Assembly (NCBI RefSeq): GCF_014648675.1
Contig: NZ_BMRO01000012.1
Span: 1-64,000 of the forward strand
Length of the DNA: 64,000 nt
Reading direction: 5' to 3'
DNA from: Actinomadura livida
GTDB taxonomy: Bacteria > Actinomycetota > Actinomycetes > Streptosporangiales > Streptosporangiaceae
In this document: positions 7,580 to 15,674 of the stretch, piece after piece
Layout: each line of letters opens with the position of its first letter
How positions within the stretch are numbered: the first letter of the stretch is position 1
Notes under the pieces: generated by a model
Told to the model about the DNA's origin: nothing
What the model saw: the letters and a program-made list of their open reading frames with translations, nothing else
Databases searched by the model: none
Program-made: the position numbers and the translations under genes

Positions 7580-9028
7580 TCACGCCGGCGGGTCCGTCCG
7601 GCGCAGCACGGTGAGGGCGACGAGGGCTGCGGCGACCAGCAGCGCCGCGCTGAGGGTCAGGCCGAACGCGTACCCGTCGTTGAGGGTCTCCGGCGTGACC
7701 GTCCCCCCGGTGCGGTTGTGGGCCGCGGTGCCGAGGGCGGCGAGCCCGAGCGAGGCGCCGATCTGCCGCGAGCTGTTCAGCAGGCCCGAGGCGGTGCCGG
7801 TCTCGTGGGACGCGACGCCGGCGGTGGCGGTCGAGACGACCGGCCCCAGGCAGAGCCCGAAACCGGTGCCCGCGATGACCGAGGGCCCGAGGACGTCGGT
7901 GACGAAGCCGCCGTCCGGGCTGATCAGGCCGAACCAGGCGAACCCGGTCGCGGTCAGCAGCCCGCCGGCCACCAGCAGGGTCCGCGGCGGGAGGCGGTAG
8001 CCGAGCTTCACGGCGAGCACGGACCCGGCGACCACCGCGAGGGCGAACGGCAGGAACATGAGCCCGGCCGGCGCCGGCCCGATCGCCAGGACCCGCTGCA
8101 GGTAGAGCGACATGAAGTAGAAGGCCGCGGCCATCGCCGCGCCCACCAGCAGGTTGTAGGCGTTCGCGCCGCTGACGGAGCGGTTGGCGAACAGCCCGAG
8201 CCGGACGAGCGGCTCGCGGGTGGTGGTCCGCTCGACCTGGACGAACGCGGCCAGCAGCACGGCGGCGCCCGCCAGGGTCGCGAGGGTGACCGGGGACGTC
8301 CACGCGTACTGGTCGGTGCGGACGACGCCGAACACCAGCAGGCCCATGCCCGCCGTCGCGAGGACGGCGCCGAGCACGTCCGGGCGTCCGCCGCGCGACG
8401 GCGGCGGGCCCGCCGCGACGCCCCGCCAGGCGAGGGCGAGCGCGCCGGCGGCCATCGGCACGTTCACGAACATGACCCAGCGCCACCCGGCGTACTCGGT
8501 GAGCACGCCGCCGATCAGCACGCCGAGCGCCCCGCCCGCGGCGTTCATCGCGCTCCACACCCCGAAGGCCCGGACGCGGGCCCGGCCCGCCGGGAACGTC
8601 GCGGCCAGCAGCGCCAGCGCGGCCGGCGCCAGCGCGGCGGCCCCGACGCCCTGCGCGGCCCGCGCGGCGACCAGGTGCCCGGGTTCCTGGGCGAAGCCGC
8701 CGGCGAGGGAGGCGAGGCCGAACAGGCCGAGCCCGAGCAGCAGGACCCGCTTGCGGCCGTACCGGTCGGCGGCCTTGCCGCCGAGGAGCAGGAGCCCGCC
8801 GAAGGTGAGGGCGTAGGCGTGGATCACCCAGGTCAGGCCCACCTCGCCGAAGCCGAGCCCGGCCGCGATCTGCGGAAGGCCGACGTTCACGACGGACAGG
8901 TCGAGCGAGACCATGAACTGCACGACGGCCACTGCGGCGAGGGTCAGTCCCGGCCGGCCGCCCGGACCGCCCGAGGCGGGCTCCGCGTCCGGCGGGCTAC
9001 TTTTCGAACGTGTTCCGAAATTAGACAT
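7580..9028 (-). CDS. MFS transporter, DHA2 (14-TM) type
   Basis: 482 residues, about 14 membrane segments. The first segment carries 'VAVVQFMVSLDLSVVNVGLP', the motif D1 region of DHA2 drug/proton antiporters, followed by 'GKAADRYGRKR' (motif A) and 'LGVLIGGVLTEYAGWRWVMFVN' (motif C and its end). Such pumps export drugs, dyes or siderophores. The gene lies 34 bp behind the IrtB-like ABC gene on the same strand, so it is probably its operon partner. A copy of the operator shared with the divergent tetR promoter is embedded in codons 3-10. The start at 9028 is required to keep a full first helix and has GGGGAATT upstream. Substrate unknown; a siderophore or toxic compound is inferred from the neighbours. 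Confidence 0.85.
   Translation of the reverse strand: MSNFGTRSKSSPPDAEPASGGPGGRPGLTLAAVAVVQFMVSLDLSVVNVGLPQIAAGLGFGEVGLTWVIHAYALTFGGLLLLGGKAADRYGRKRVLLLGLGLFGLASLAGGFAQEPGHLVAARAAQGVGAAALAPAALALLAATFPAGRARVRAFGVWSAMNAAGGALGVLIGGVLTEYAGWRWVMFVNVPMAAGALALAWRGVAAGPPPSRGGRPDVLGAVLATAGMGLLVFGVVRTDQYAWTSPVTLATLAGAAVLLAAFVQVERTTTREPLVRLGLFANRSVSGANAYNLLVGAAMAAAFYFMSLYLQRVLAIGPAPAGLMFLPFALAVVAGSVLAVKLGYRLPPRTLLVAGGLLTATGFAWFGLISPDGGFVTDVLGPSVIAGTGFGLCLGPVVSTATAGVASHETGTASGLLNSSRQIGASLGLAALGTAAHNRTGGTVTPETLNDGYAFGLTLSAALLVAAALVALTVLRRTDPPA
9000..9021. promoter_or_regulatory. Operator copy inside the MFS gene start
   Basis: This 22-bp element matches the site at 12634-12655 at 19 of 22 positions (core CGAACGTGTTCCGAAA). 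It lies within codons 3-10 of the MFS gene. A bound repressor here would act as a road block or silence an internal promoter at the end of the ABC gene. Confidence 0.6.
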
Positions 9029-9062
9029 GAGAATTCCCCACGGAATGTCGATCGGTTACGGG

Positions 9063-10802
9063 TCAGTGGATGGCGGCCGGGCCGGTCAGGCGCCAGCCCT
9101 GCGCGCGCTCGCGCTCCCGCCAGTAGCGGGCGTACCGGCCGTCGCGGGCGACCAGTTCCTCGTGGGTGCCCTCCTCCACGGCGCGTCCGCCGTCGAGGAC
9201 GACGATGTGGTCCGCCTCGCGCAGCGTGTGCAGCCGGTGCGCGACCACCAGGACGGTGCGGTCCCGCGACAGGGCGGCCATCGCCTGCTGCAGGGCGTGC
9301 TCGTTCTCGGCGTCCAGCGCCGCGGTCGCCTCGTCGAACAGGACGATCGGGGTGTCCTTGAGCAGCGCACGCGCGATCGAGACGCGCTGCCGCTCCCCGC
9401 CGGACAGCCGGCCGCCGCCCTCCCCGACCCGCGCCTCCCAGCCGCCCGGCAGGCGCTCGGCGATGTCGTCCACCCGCGCCGTGCGGGCCGCCGCGCGGAC
9501 CTCCTCGTCGGTGGCGTCGGGGCGGCCGACGCGGACGTTGTCGAGGATCGTCCCGTCGAACAGGTAGACGTCCTGGAAGACGACCGAGATGAGGGACGTG
9601 AGGTCCTCGGTGCGCATCTCGCGGACGTCCACGCCGCCCACCCGCACCGCGCCGGCGGCGGGATCGGCGAACCGCGCGATCAGCTTGATCACGGTCGTCT
9701 TGCCCGCCCCGGACGGGCCGACCAGCGCGGTCATCCGGCCCTGCGGCACCCGCATCGACAGCCCGGCCAGCACAGCGGTGCCGTCGTAGCCGAACCGCAC
9801 GCCGTCGAGCTCTACGTCGGTGCCGTCCGGCCGGCGCGACACGTCCGGTTCGGGCAGCGTCGCGGTGCCGAGCAGCGTGTCGATCTCCGTCACCGCGTTC
9901 TGCGCGACCCGGATCGCGCCGCCCAGCTCGGCGACGAACGCCACCGGCTCGGCGAACCGGGCCGCCAGCACCAGCAGGGCGATCAGCTCGGCGGTGCCCA
10001 CCGAGCCGTCGAGCGCCAGGTAGGTGCCGAGGGCCAGCAGGACGACGAACGACGCCTGCGCGATGAAGCCGAGCGCGACGATGCCGGGCATCCCGGCGCG
10101 CAGCGTCCGGCGGCCGGCCGCGTGCTGCGCGGCGAGGGCGCCGTCGAGCGCGGCGTGCCCCTCCGCCGTCCGGCCGAAGGCCCGCAGCACCGGCTGGGCG
10201 CGCGCGAACTCCACGATCCGCCCGGCGGCCGCGGCGTGCACGGCGTCCGCGTGCCGGTCGGCGGCCTGCATGCCGCGGCTCGCCAGCCGGTACGCCACCG
10301 CCACCGCGACCGCGGCGACGGCCATCGAGAGCGCCAGCCGCCAGTCGAAGGCGACCATCGCCAGCAGCACGACCAGCGGCGTGACGACGGCGTCGACCAG
10401 CGGCCGGAGCAGGTGCGCGGGCACCGACATGATGTCGACCACGCGCTGCGAGGCCAGCCGCCCCAGCTCGCCGACGCGGTCGCCGGTGAACCAGGCGGGC
10501 GGCAGCTGCGCGACCTTGTCCCCGATGCGGTGGTGCAGGTCGCGGCTCAGGCGCGTGCCGGCCCGGTACCCGGCCACCGTCGCGCGGTGGTTCACCGCCG
10601 CGTACCCCGCCCACAGCACCGCGAGCGCGAGCAGCCACGGCCGGGCCCGTCCGGGGTCGTCGCCGAGCACCTCGCGCAGGATCGGCACCAGCAGGACGAA
10701 CGCCGCCCCCTGCAGCAGCGCCGCGACGGTGAACAGGGCCAGCACGCGGCGCAGCGCGCTGTCGTGCTCCGGCCCGAGCGCGGCGAACAGCCGGCGGATC
10801 AT
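9063..10802 (-). CDS. ABC transporter, IrtB/YbtQ-like membrane-ATPase fusion
   Basis: 579 residues: an exporter-fold membrane domain of six helices (about 1-310) fused to an ATPase domain. Walker A GPSGAGKT, signature LSGGERQR and Walker B IVLFDEATAALD are present. The family resemblance is to mycobacterial IrtB and YbtQ: 'PPAWFTGDRVGELG', 'ARFAEPVAFVAELGGAIR', 'SIARALLKDTPIVLFDEAT' and the tail 'ARYWRERERAQGWRL' correspond to IrtB segments. IrtAB-type transporters have an exporter fold but import ferric siderophores. The start codon overlaps the stop of the partner ABC gene by 4 bp (ATGA), so the two are translated together as a heterodimer. Whether this pair imports siderophores or exports a compound is open. 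No siderophore-interacting reductase domain is present. Confidence 0.8.
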   Translation of the reverse strand: MIRRLFAALGPEHDSALRRVLALFTVAALLQGAAFVLLVPILREVLGDDPGRARPWLLALAVLWAGYAAVNHRATVAGYRAGTRLSRDLHHRIGDKVAQLPPAWFTGDRVGELGRLASQRVVDIMSVPAHLLRPLVDAVVTPLVVLLAMVAFDWRLALSMAVAAVAVAVAYRLASRGMQAADRHADAVHAAAAGRIVEFARAQPVLRAFGRTAEGHAALDGALAAQHAAGRRTLRAGMPGIVALGFIAQASFVVLLALGTYLALDGSVGTAELIALLVLAARFAEPVAFVAELGGAIRVAQNAVTEIDTLLGTATLPEPDVSRRPDGTDVELDGVRFGYDGTAVLAGLSMRVPQGRMTALVGPSGAGKTTVIKLIARFADPAAGAVRVGGVDVREMRTEDLTSLISVVFQDVYLFDGTILDNVRVGRPDATDEEVRAAARTARVDDIAERLPGGWEARVGEGGGRLSGGERQRVSIARALLKDTPIVLFDEATAALDAENEHALQQAMAALSRDRTVLVVAHRLHTLREADHIVVLDGGRAVEEGTHEELVARDGRYARYWRERERAQGWRLTGPAAIH

Positions 10803-12601
10803 CGCTCCCCCTCCTCGCCCGCGCCGATCCCGGCATAGGCGTCGTTCTCGTGGGTCGGGTTCTGGAGCCGCCACATCCGCGCGTAGCGGCCGCCGGCGGC
10901 GAGCAGTTCCGCGTGCGTGCCCTGCTCGGCGATCCGGCCGCGGTCGAGCACGACGATCCGGTCGGCGCCGGCCACCGACGCCAGCCGGTGCGCGACGACG
11001 AGGACGGTCCGGCCGGCCGCCAGCTCCGACAGCGCGTCCTGGATCGACGCCTCCGCCTCCGGGTCGGCGTGGGCGGTCGCCTCGTCCAGCACCACGATCG
11101 GGGTCTCCGCGAGGATCGCCCGCGCGATGGACAGCCGCTGCGCCTCCCCGCCGGAGAAGCGGACGTCCCTGCCGACGACCGAGTCGTAGCCGCGGGGCAG
11201 CGCGCGGACGCGGTCGTCGATGGCCGCGGCCCGCGCCGCGCGGCGCACCGTCTCGTCGTCCGCGTCGGGACGGGCGAGGCGGATGTTGTCGCGCACGCTT
11301 GCGTCGAGCAACTGGACGTCTTGCAGGACGAACGACACCAGCCGGTAGAGCCGGTCCGGCGCGATCTCGCGCACGTCGACGCCGCCGATCGCGACGCTTC
11401 CCGCGGTCGGGTCGAAGAACCGCGGCAGCAGCTTCGCCAGCGTGGTCTTGCCCGAGCCCGACGCTCCGACGAGCGCGGTCACGGTGCCCGGCTCCAGCAC
11501 CAGGTCGATGCCGCTCAGCACCGGCCGGTCCGCGTCGTAGCCGAACTCCACCCCGGACATCCCGACCCTCGGTCCGCCGCCGAGATCGGGGCTTCGCGGT
11601 TCGGCGGGGACCGCCAGCTCCGGCGCCGCGAGCAGGGCGCCCACCCGTTTCGCCGCCGTGTTCGCCGTCTCGATGTCCTCGCCGTGGAAGTCCATCGCCT
11701 GCAGCGGCGCGGCCAGGCCCAGGCCGAGGATCACGAACGGCAGCAGGTCGACCGCGTCCAGGTGCCCGGCGGAGACCAGGGCCGTCCCTCCGACCAGCAC
11801 CGCGAGCAGGATGGTGACCGGGCTCAGCACCACGGCCGAGGCGGCGCCCGCCCGGTAGCTCCGCGAGAGCCACGCGTCGAGGAACTCCGCGAAGTCGTCG
11901 GCTGCCCGCGCGTACCGCCGGTGCGCGCGCTTCGCCTGCCCGAACATCTTCACCACGGCGATGCCCTCGACGAACTCGACGACGCTGCCGATGATGCGCT
12001 GCAGTGCCCGGTCGTAGGCGGCCATCTCCGCGGTCATGCTCGTGATCCGCCGGGCGAACAGCGCGATCCCGACGACGAGCGGGACCAGCAGGATCAGCGC
12101 CATCCGCCAGTCGACCCAGAACAGGTAGCCGAGCGTCACCAGCGCCGTCACGACGACCGCGGTGAGGTCCAGCAGGGAGTGCGCCACGAGGTGGTGCATC
12201 GCGTCCACGTCGTGCTGGACCGCCTTGCCGATGCCGCCCGCGCCCCGGTCGGTGAACCACCCCAGCGGTACGCGCCCCAGCCGGTCGACCAGGCGGCGCC
12301 GGACCGAGAGCTGGAGATCGAGGTCCGCGTTGTGGGCGAGCGTTCCCGCCACCGCGGTCAGCAGCAGCCAGGCGAGCAGCGCGCCGGCCGCGACCGCGGT
12401 CACCGTCCAGGCCCGGCCGCGGTCGGCCGGGCCTTCCGCGAGCAGCACCCTGGCCAGTTCGGCCACCGCCGCGAACGGCACGACGGCCAATGCCGCCGCC
12501 AAGGCACGCAGCGCGATCGCCATGCCGAGCCGCCGCCGGACGGGGCTCAGCAACTCCCCCAGACCCACGGTGCCCGCGGGTTCCCCTTCTGCCGTCTTCA
12601 T
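10799..12601 (-). CDS. ABC transporter, IrtA/YbtP-like membrane-ATPase fusion
   Basis: 600 residues from ATG 12601 (MKTAEGEPAGTVGLGELL). Six-helix membrane domain followed by an ATPase domain with Walker A GASGSGKTT, signature FSGGEAQRLS and Walker B IVVLDEATAHAD. It is the first gene of a leftward operon with the IrtB-like subunit and the MFS pump. Mycobacterial IrtA has an N-terminal siderophore-interacting FAD domain; this protein lacks it and so resembles YbtP in layout. The start at 12601 fits the beginning of the family and removes an upstream extension that would run through the operator. A repressor site sits 33 bp upstream, shared with the divergent tetR gene. Confidence 0.8.
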   Translation of the reverse strand: MKTAEGEPAGTVGLGELLSPVRRRLGMAIALRALAAALAVVPFAAVAELARVLLAEGPADRGRAWTVTAVAAGALLAWLLLTAVAGTLAHNADLDLQLSVRRRLVDRLGRVPLGWFTDRGAGGIGKAVQHDVDAMHHLVAHSLLDLTAVVVTALVTLGYLFWVDWRMALILLVPLVVGIALFARRITSMTAEMAAYDRALQRIIGSVVEFVEGIAVVKMFGQAKRAHRRYARAADDFAEFLDAWLSRSYRAGAASAVVLSPVTILLAVLVGGTALVSAGHLDAVDLLPFVILGLGLAAPLQAMDFHGEDIETANTAAKRVGALLAAPELAVPAEPRSPDLGGGPRVGMSGVEFGYDADRPVLSGIDLVLEPGTVTALVGASGSGKTTLAKLLPRFFDPTAGSVAIGGVDVREIAPDRLYRLVSFVLQDVQLLDASVRDNIRLARPDADDETVRRAARAAAIDDRVRALPRGYDSVVGRDVRFSGGEAQRLSIARAILAETPIVVLDEATAHADPEAEASIQDALSELAAGRTVLVVAHRLASVAGADRIVVLDRGRIAEQGTHAELLAAGGRYARMWRLQNPTHENDAYAGIGAGEEGER

Positions 12602-12633
12602 CGTCTCCGATGCCCTCCCCTGCGGCCGGCGGA

Positions 12634-12655
12634 CTTTCCGAACATGTTCCGAAAG
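12634..12655. promoter_or_regulatory. Near-perfect palindromic operator between ABC operon and tetR
   Basis: A 22-bp palindrome with CTTTC/GAAAG ends and the perfect centre GAACATGTTC; only one base pair of the dyad is mismatched. It lies in the divergent promoter region between the ABC operon (start 12601) and the TetR gene (start 12724). A second copy is at 9000-9021. The size and symmetry suit a TetR dimer, and the adjacent TetR is the obvious candidate, by inference. Confidence 0.7.
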
Positions 12656-12723
12656 TAGCACCGCGTCCGTCCGGCTGTCGACGGGTTTGGTGGCGGCGGG
12701 CGGCGGGACGGCATGATGGGACG

Positions 12724-13404
12724 ATGTCCCGTCCGCCCGCACCGCACGGCCGCACCGGCCGCCCGCCCGTGACGTCCCGCGCGCAGATCGTCACGGCGGC
12801 CCGCCGGATCATCGAGCGGGACGGCTGGGAGAAGCTGACGGTCCGGGGGCTCGCCGCCGAGCTCGGCATCGGGGCGACGACCCTGTACCACCACGTGCGG
12901 AGCAAGGAGGACCTGCTGGTCCTGGTGCTCAACCACTATCTCGGGCAGGTCGAGCGCCCGCCGCCGCCCGGCGACCCGCGGGAGCGCATCATCACGGCCG
13001 CCACCGCGATGCACGACGCGGCCGCGGCCTGGCCGTGGGCCGTGGAGATCGTCACGACGGACGGCTTCGTCGGCCTCCTCGACGAGTCGGCGCTGTGGAT
13101 GGTCGACGAGGTCCTGGCCGGCGCCGAGGACCACGGCTGCACGCCCGCGGACGCCGTCTACATCTTCCGCAGCATCTGGTACTACACCGCCGGCGAAATC
13201 CTCGTCCGCGCCAACACCGCGCGCCGGCGGGCCGGCGTCCTGGGCCCGTTCTCCCTGGACCACATCGACGGGTCGCGGCTGCCGCGCCTCGCCGCCGTCG
13301 GCGCCGGCCAGTGGGCGGCGGTAGCCCAGCGGGACACCTACGAGATGGGGCTCCGCGCACTGGTGGACGGCCTGCTAGCCCAGACCGGACCGACCCCGGG
13401 CTGA
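12724..13404 (+). CDS. TetR/AcrR-family repressor, probable regulator of the ABC-MFS operon
   Basis: 226 residues from ATG 12724. The N-terminal HTH is clear: 'RAQIVTAARRIIERDGWEKL' is helix 1, 'TVRGLAAELGIGATTLYHHV' is the recognition region, then 'RSKEDLLVLVLNHYL'. The C-terminal ligand domain has tryptophan-rich segments (AAAWPWAVEIV, IFRSIWYYTAGE), as in TetR_C-type members that sense hydrophobic compounds. It is divergent from the IrtAB-like/MFS operon, with the 22-bp palindrome between them. This is the usual layout of a local efflux or uptake repressor released by its substrate. Inducer unknown. Confidence 0.85.
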   Translation: MSRPPAPHGRTGRPPVTSRAQIVTAARRIIERDGWEKLTVRGLAAELGIGATTLYHHVRSKEDLLVLVLNHYLGQVERPPPPGDPRERIITAATAMHDAAAAWPWAVEIVTTDGFVGLLDESALWMVDEVLAGAEDHGCTPADAVYIFRSIWYYTAGEILVRANTARRRAGVLGPFSLDHIDGSRLPRLAAVGAGQWAAVAQRDTYEMGLRALVDGLLAQTGPTPG

Positions 13405-13426
13405 CAGTCCGTTGACTCGCGGCTTG

Positions 13427-14125
13427 TCAGCTGGGCTGCGAGCGCTCCATGGGGTGGGGCGGGGCGTCCAGCATGGGGACGAGGAACCGCCTTGCCAGGG
13501 CGGCCGCCTGCTCGTCGTCGTCCAAGTCGATGAGCTCGGTCGGGATCGCCAGGAAGGAACCGGAGACCCGGACCATCATCTCGGCGACGAAGTCGATGTC
13601 CAGGTCGGGCGACACGTTGCCCGCGCGCTGCTCGCGGCGGAGCTGGCCCGCGACGAACTGCCGCACGATGGCGAGCGTGCGGCCGTCGTCGCTGATCGTG
13701 GAGGCCATCAGCAGGTCCGGTTCCGCGGCGCTCAGCCCGCCGATCAGGGGGTTGCTCCGGATGGCGCGCAACGAGCTCACGAAACCGAGCACGACCCGGT
13801 CGGCGGCGGTCTCGGCCTGCTTGATCTCGTCGAGGAACCGGTCGAAGTAGCGGCGGAACTCGCGGCGCACCACCTGCTCGACCAGGGCGTCCTTGGTGAC
13901 GAACCGCCGGTAGACCGTGATGCGGGAGACGCCGGCCCGCCGCGCCACGTCCTCCATGGTGGAGCGCTGGATGCCCATCCGCGAGAACTGCTCATAGGCC
14001 GCGTCGAGCACGCTCGCGCGGGTCTCGTCCATTTCGTCGACCTGCTCGACGGCGTCGGTGTACGCGCGTTCGAGCAGCGACTCCTGGCCCGAATTGCCCA
14101 TGAGCGCCGACAGCGCACGTTCCAT
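13427..14125 (-). CDS. lcpR: TetR-family regulator of lcp (LcpR-like)
   Basis: 232 residues from ATG 14125, preceded by GGGAGG. After a 35-residue tail the HTH reads 'RASVLDAAYEQFSRMG' then 'TMEDVARRAGVSRITVYRRF', followed by a helical ligand domain. It is transcribed divergently from the latex clearing protein gene across a 172-bp gap. In Gordonia polyisoprenivorans VH2 a TetR protein, LcpR, adjacent to lcp represses it until rubber degradation products appear. The position and family here match that arrangement. The name is by synteny and is not proven by binding. Confidence 0.75.
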   Translation of the reverse strand: MERALSALMGNSGQESLLERAYTDAVEQVDEMDETRASVLDAAYEQFSRMGIQRSTMEDVARRAGVSRITVYRRFVTKDALVEQVVRREFRRYFDRFLDEIKQAETAADRVVLGFVSSLRAIRSNPLIGGLSAAEPDLLMASTISDDGRTLAIVRQFVAGQLRREQRAGNVSPDLDIDFVAEMMVRVSGSFLAIPTELIDLDDDEQAAALARRFLVPMLDAPPHPMERSQPS

Positions 14126-14183
14126 GATCGCCTCCCGAGATGACCGATTCTGCCTGACTCTCCGGCCAACGTCACGCTAGGTC

Positions 14184-14216
14184 TTGTCAAGGCCGAGACA
14201 GTGTGCTGACATTGTG
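14184..14216. promoter_or_regulatory. Repeat-containing region between lcpR and lcp
   Basis: The intergenic space holds GACAGTGTG (14197) and GACATTGTG (14208), a direct repeat with 11-bp phasing, next to TTGTCA at 14184. It is the most ordered part of the gap and a candidate operator for the LcpR-like protein. Confidence 0.3.
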
Positions 14217-14297
14217 TCCAGCACCGATGATACACGGAAGCGATCCACGTTTCACCGTATCAAGCTGGTGCTCTTCCACCCCGAGGAGGAGCAAGGC

Positions 14298-15551
14298 ATG
14301 GAAAACCCCAGCAGACGCAACGTGCTGATCACGGGTGGCGCCGTCGGCGCACTCGGCGCACTGAGCGTGGCAACCCCCGCACAAGCGTCCTCATTGTGGA
14401 CGTGGTCTCCCACGGGCTCGGTGGCGGGTGCCGGCGCCGGCGCCGACCCTAAGGGCGTCTGGGACGACGAGGCCGACCAGCTGGTCGCCTCCCTGCTTGA
14501 GCGCGGCGTCGTCCCCGACGTCAACCGGAAGCTGGCGCAGTGGACCAAGAACGGCCAGACGCTCCCGAGCGGGCTGCCCGCGGACCTGCGCGACTTCATC
14601 GAGCGCGCCCGGCAGCTGCCGTCATGGACCGACCAGGCCAAGCTCACCCAGGCGGTCGACTTCAATGAGAGGCGAGGACTCTACCTCGGGGTGACCTACG
14701 GGTTCGCCAGCGGGATGATGAGCACGGTCATCCCGCGCGAGGCGCGCGCCGTGTACTACTCCAAGGGTGGCGCGGACATGCGGGACCGCATCACCAAGAC
14801 CGCCAAGCTCGGGTACGACATCGGGACCGCGAACGCCTACGGCGCCAACGGCGAGATGATCGTGACCTGCGTCAAGACCCGGCTGGCCCACGCGGGCGTG
14901 CGGCACCTGCTGCCGCAGTCCCCGCACTGGACCAGTGTCGCCGACGAAGAGAAGCCGATCAGCCAGGCCGACATGATGGTCACCTGGCACAGCCTGCCCA
15001 CGACCGTCATGCAGAACCTGGTCAAGTGGAAGGTGCCGATCCCCGCCGCCGACTCCGAGGCGTTCCTGCACTCGTGGCAGGTCTGCGCCCACATGCTCGG
15101 CATCAAGGACGAGTACATCCCCAACTCGTGGTCCGAGGCCAACTCCCAGGCCAAGCAGGTCCTCGACCCGATCCTGGCTCCCACGCCCGAGGGCATCAAG
15201 CTCGCGGACATGCTCCTGAACCTCGCCACGATCGTCCCGGGCGGCCCCCTCCGGTACGTCACCAAGCCGATCCTCGGCGCGCTCACCCGCTACGTGCTCG
15301 GCGACGAGATCGCCGGCTGGCTGAACATCCGCCGGTACCCGCTCTGGGACACGATCTTCGAGGTCGGCTGGGAGCCCTTCGTCCGCATCCGCGAGGGCCT
15401 GCTCGAGCTCGAGGACGCGCCGGGGATCGTCCAGGCCTCCTACTGGGCCTTCGACGAGATCCTCCGCGTCGCCGCGCTGCTGGTGCTGTCCGGCGCGGAC
15501 TACCCGATCAGCATCGAGATCCCCACCGGCAACAACCCGGACTACGAGTGA
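14298..15551 (+). CDS. lcp: Latex clearing protein (Lcp), secreted rubber oxygenase
   Basis: 417 residues from ATG 14298, with GAGGAGGAG 6-15 bp upstream. The N-terminus is a twin-arginine signal (SRRNVLITGGAVGALGALS, cleavage near AQA-SS). The body is the MpaB/DUF2236 haem-b oxygenase fold. Residues known from Streptomyces K30 Lcp occur at the same numbers: E148 (IPREAR), R164, K167 and T168 (MRDRITKTAK) and H198, the proximal haem ligand (TRLAHAG). Lcp cleaves cis-1,4-polyisoprene outside the cell by dioxygenation of its double bonds into C20 and longer oligo-isoprenoids with aldehyde and ketone ends. Regulation is probably by the divergent TetR gene. A strong hairpin follows the stop. No oligo-isoprenoid aldehyde dehydrogenase gene is adjacent. 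Confidence 0.95.
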   Translation: MENPSRRNVLITGGAVGALGALSVATPAQASSLWTWSPTGSVAGAGAGADPKGVWDDEADQLVASLLERGVVPDVNRKLAQWTKNGQTLPSGLPADLRDFIERARQLPSWTDQAKLTQAVDFNERRGLYLGVTYGFASGMMSTVIPREARAVYYSKGGADMRDRITKTAKLGYDIGTANAYGANGEMIVTCVKTRLAHAGVRHLLPQSPHWTSVADEEKPISQADMMVTWHSLPTTVMQNLVKWKVPIPAADSEAFLHSWQVCAHMLGIKDEYIPNSWSEANSQAKQVLDPILAPTPEGIKLADMLLNLATIVPGGPLRYVTKPILGALTRYVLGDEIAGWLNIRRYPLWDTIFEVGWEPFVRIREGLLELEDAPGIVQASYWAFDEILRVAALLVLSGADYPISIEIPTGNNPDYE

Positions 15552-15593
15552 TCAAGACCGCCTGACCTCAACCGCTCGGTCGGCACCCGCGCA

Positions 15594-15631
15594 TTCGGGC
15601 TTGGAATCCCCCCTCCGATTCCAAGCCCGAA
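15594..15631. terminator. Bidirectional terminator between lcp and flavoprotein operon
   Basis: A perfect 15-bp inverted repeat (arms 15594-15608 and 15617-15631) with an 8-nt loop lies between two convergent genes. There is no long T-tract, as is common in actinomycetes. Confidence 0.85.
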
Positions 15632-15674
15632 GCCATTTCCAGATGATCTGGCAGATCTGAAATCCGCCCCCGGC

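Noticed and set aside
6161..9361. 1066-codon plus-strand frame over the amidohydrolase and MFS genes
   Set aside because: Low-complexity Arg/Gly/Ala/Pro sequence that crosses two convergent real genes; a shadow frame.
9063..12932. Single 1289-codon ABC protein
   Set aside because: Only the part from 10802 is the IrtB-like protein. The rest is the other subunit's gene in the wrong frame; two overlapping genes with ATGA junction fit both families.
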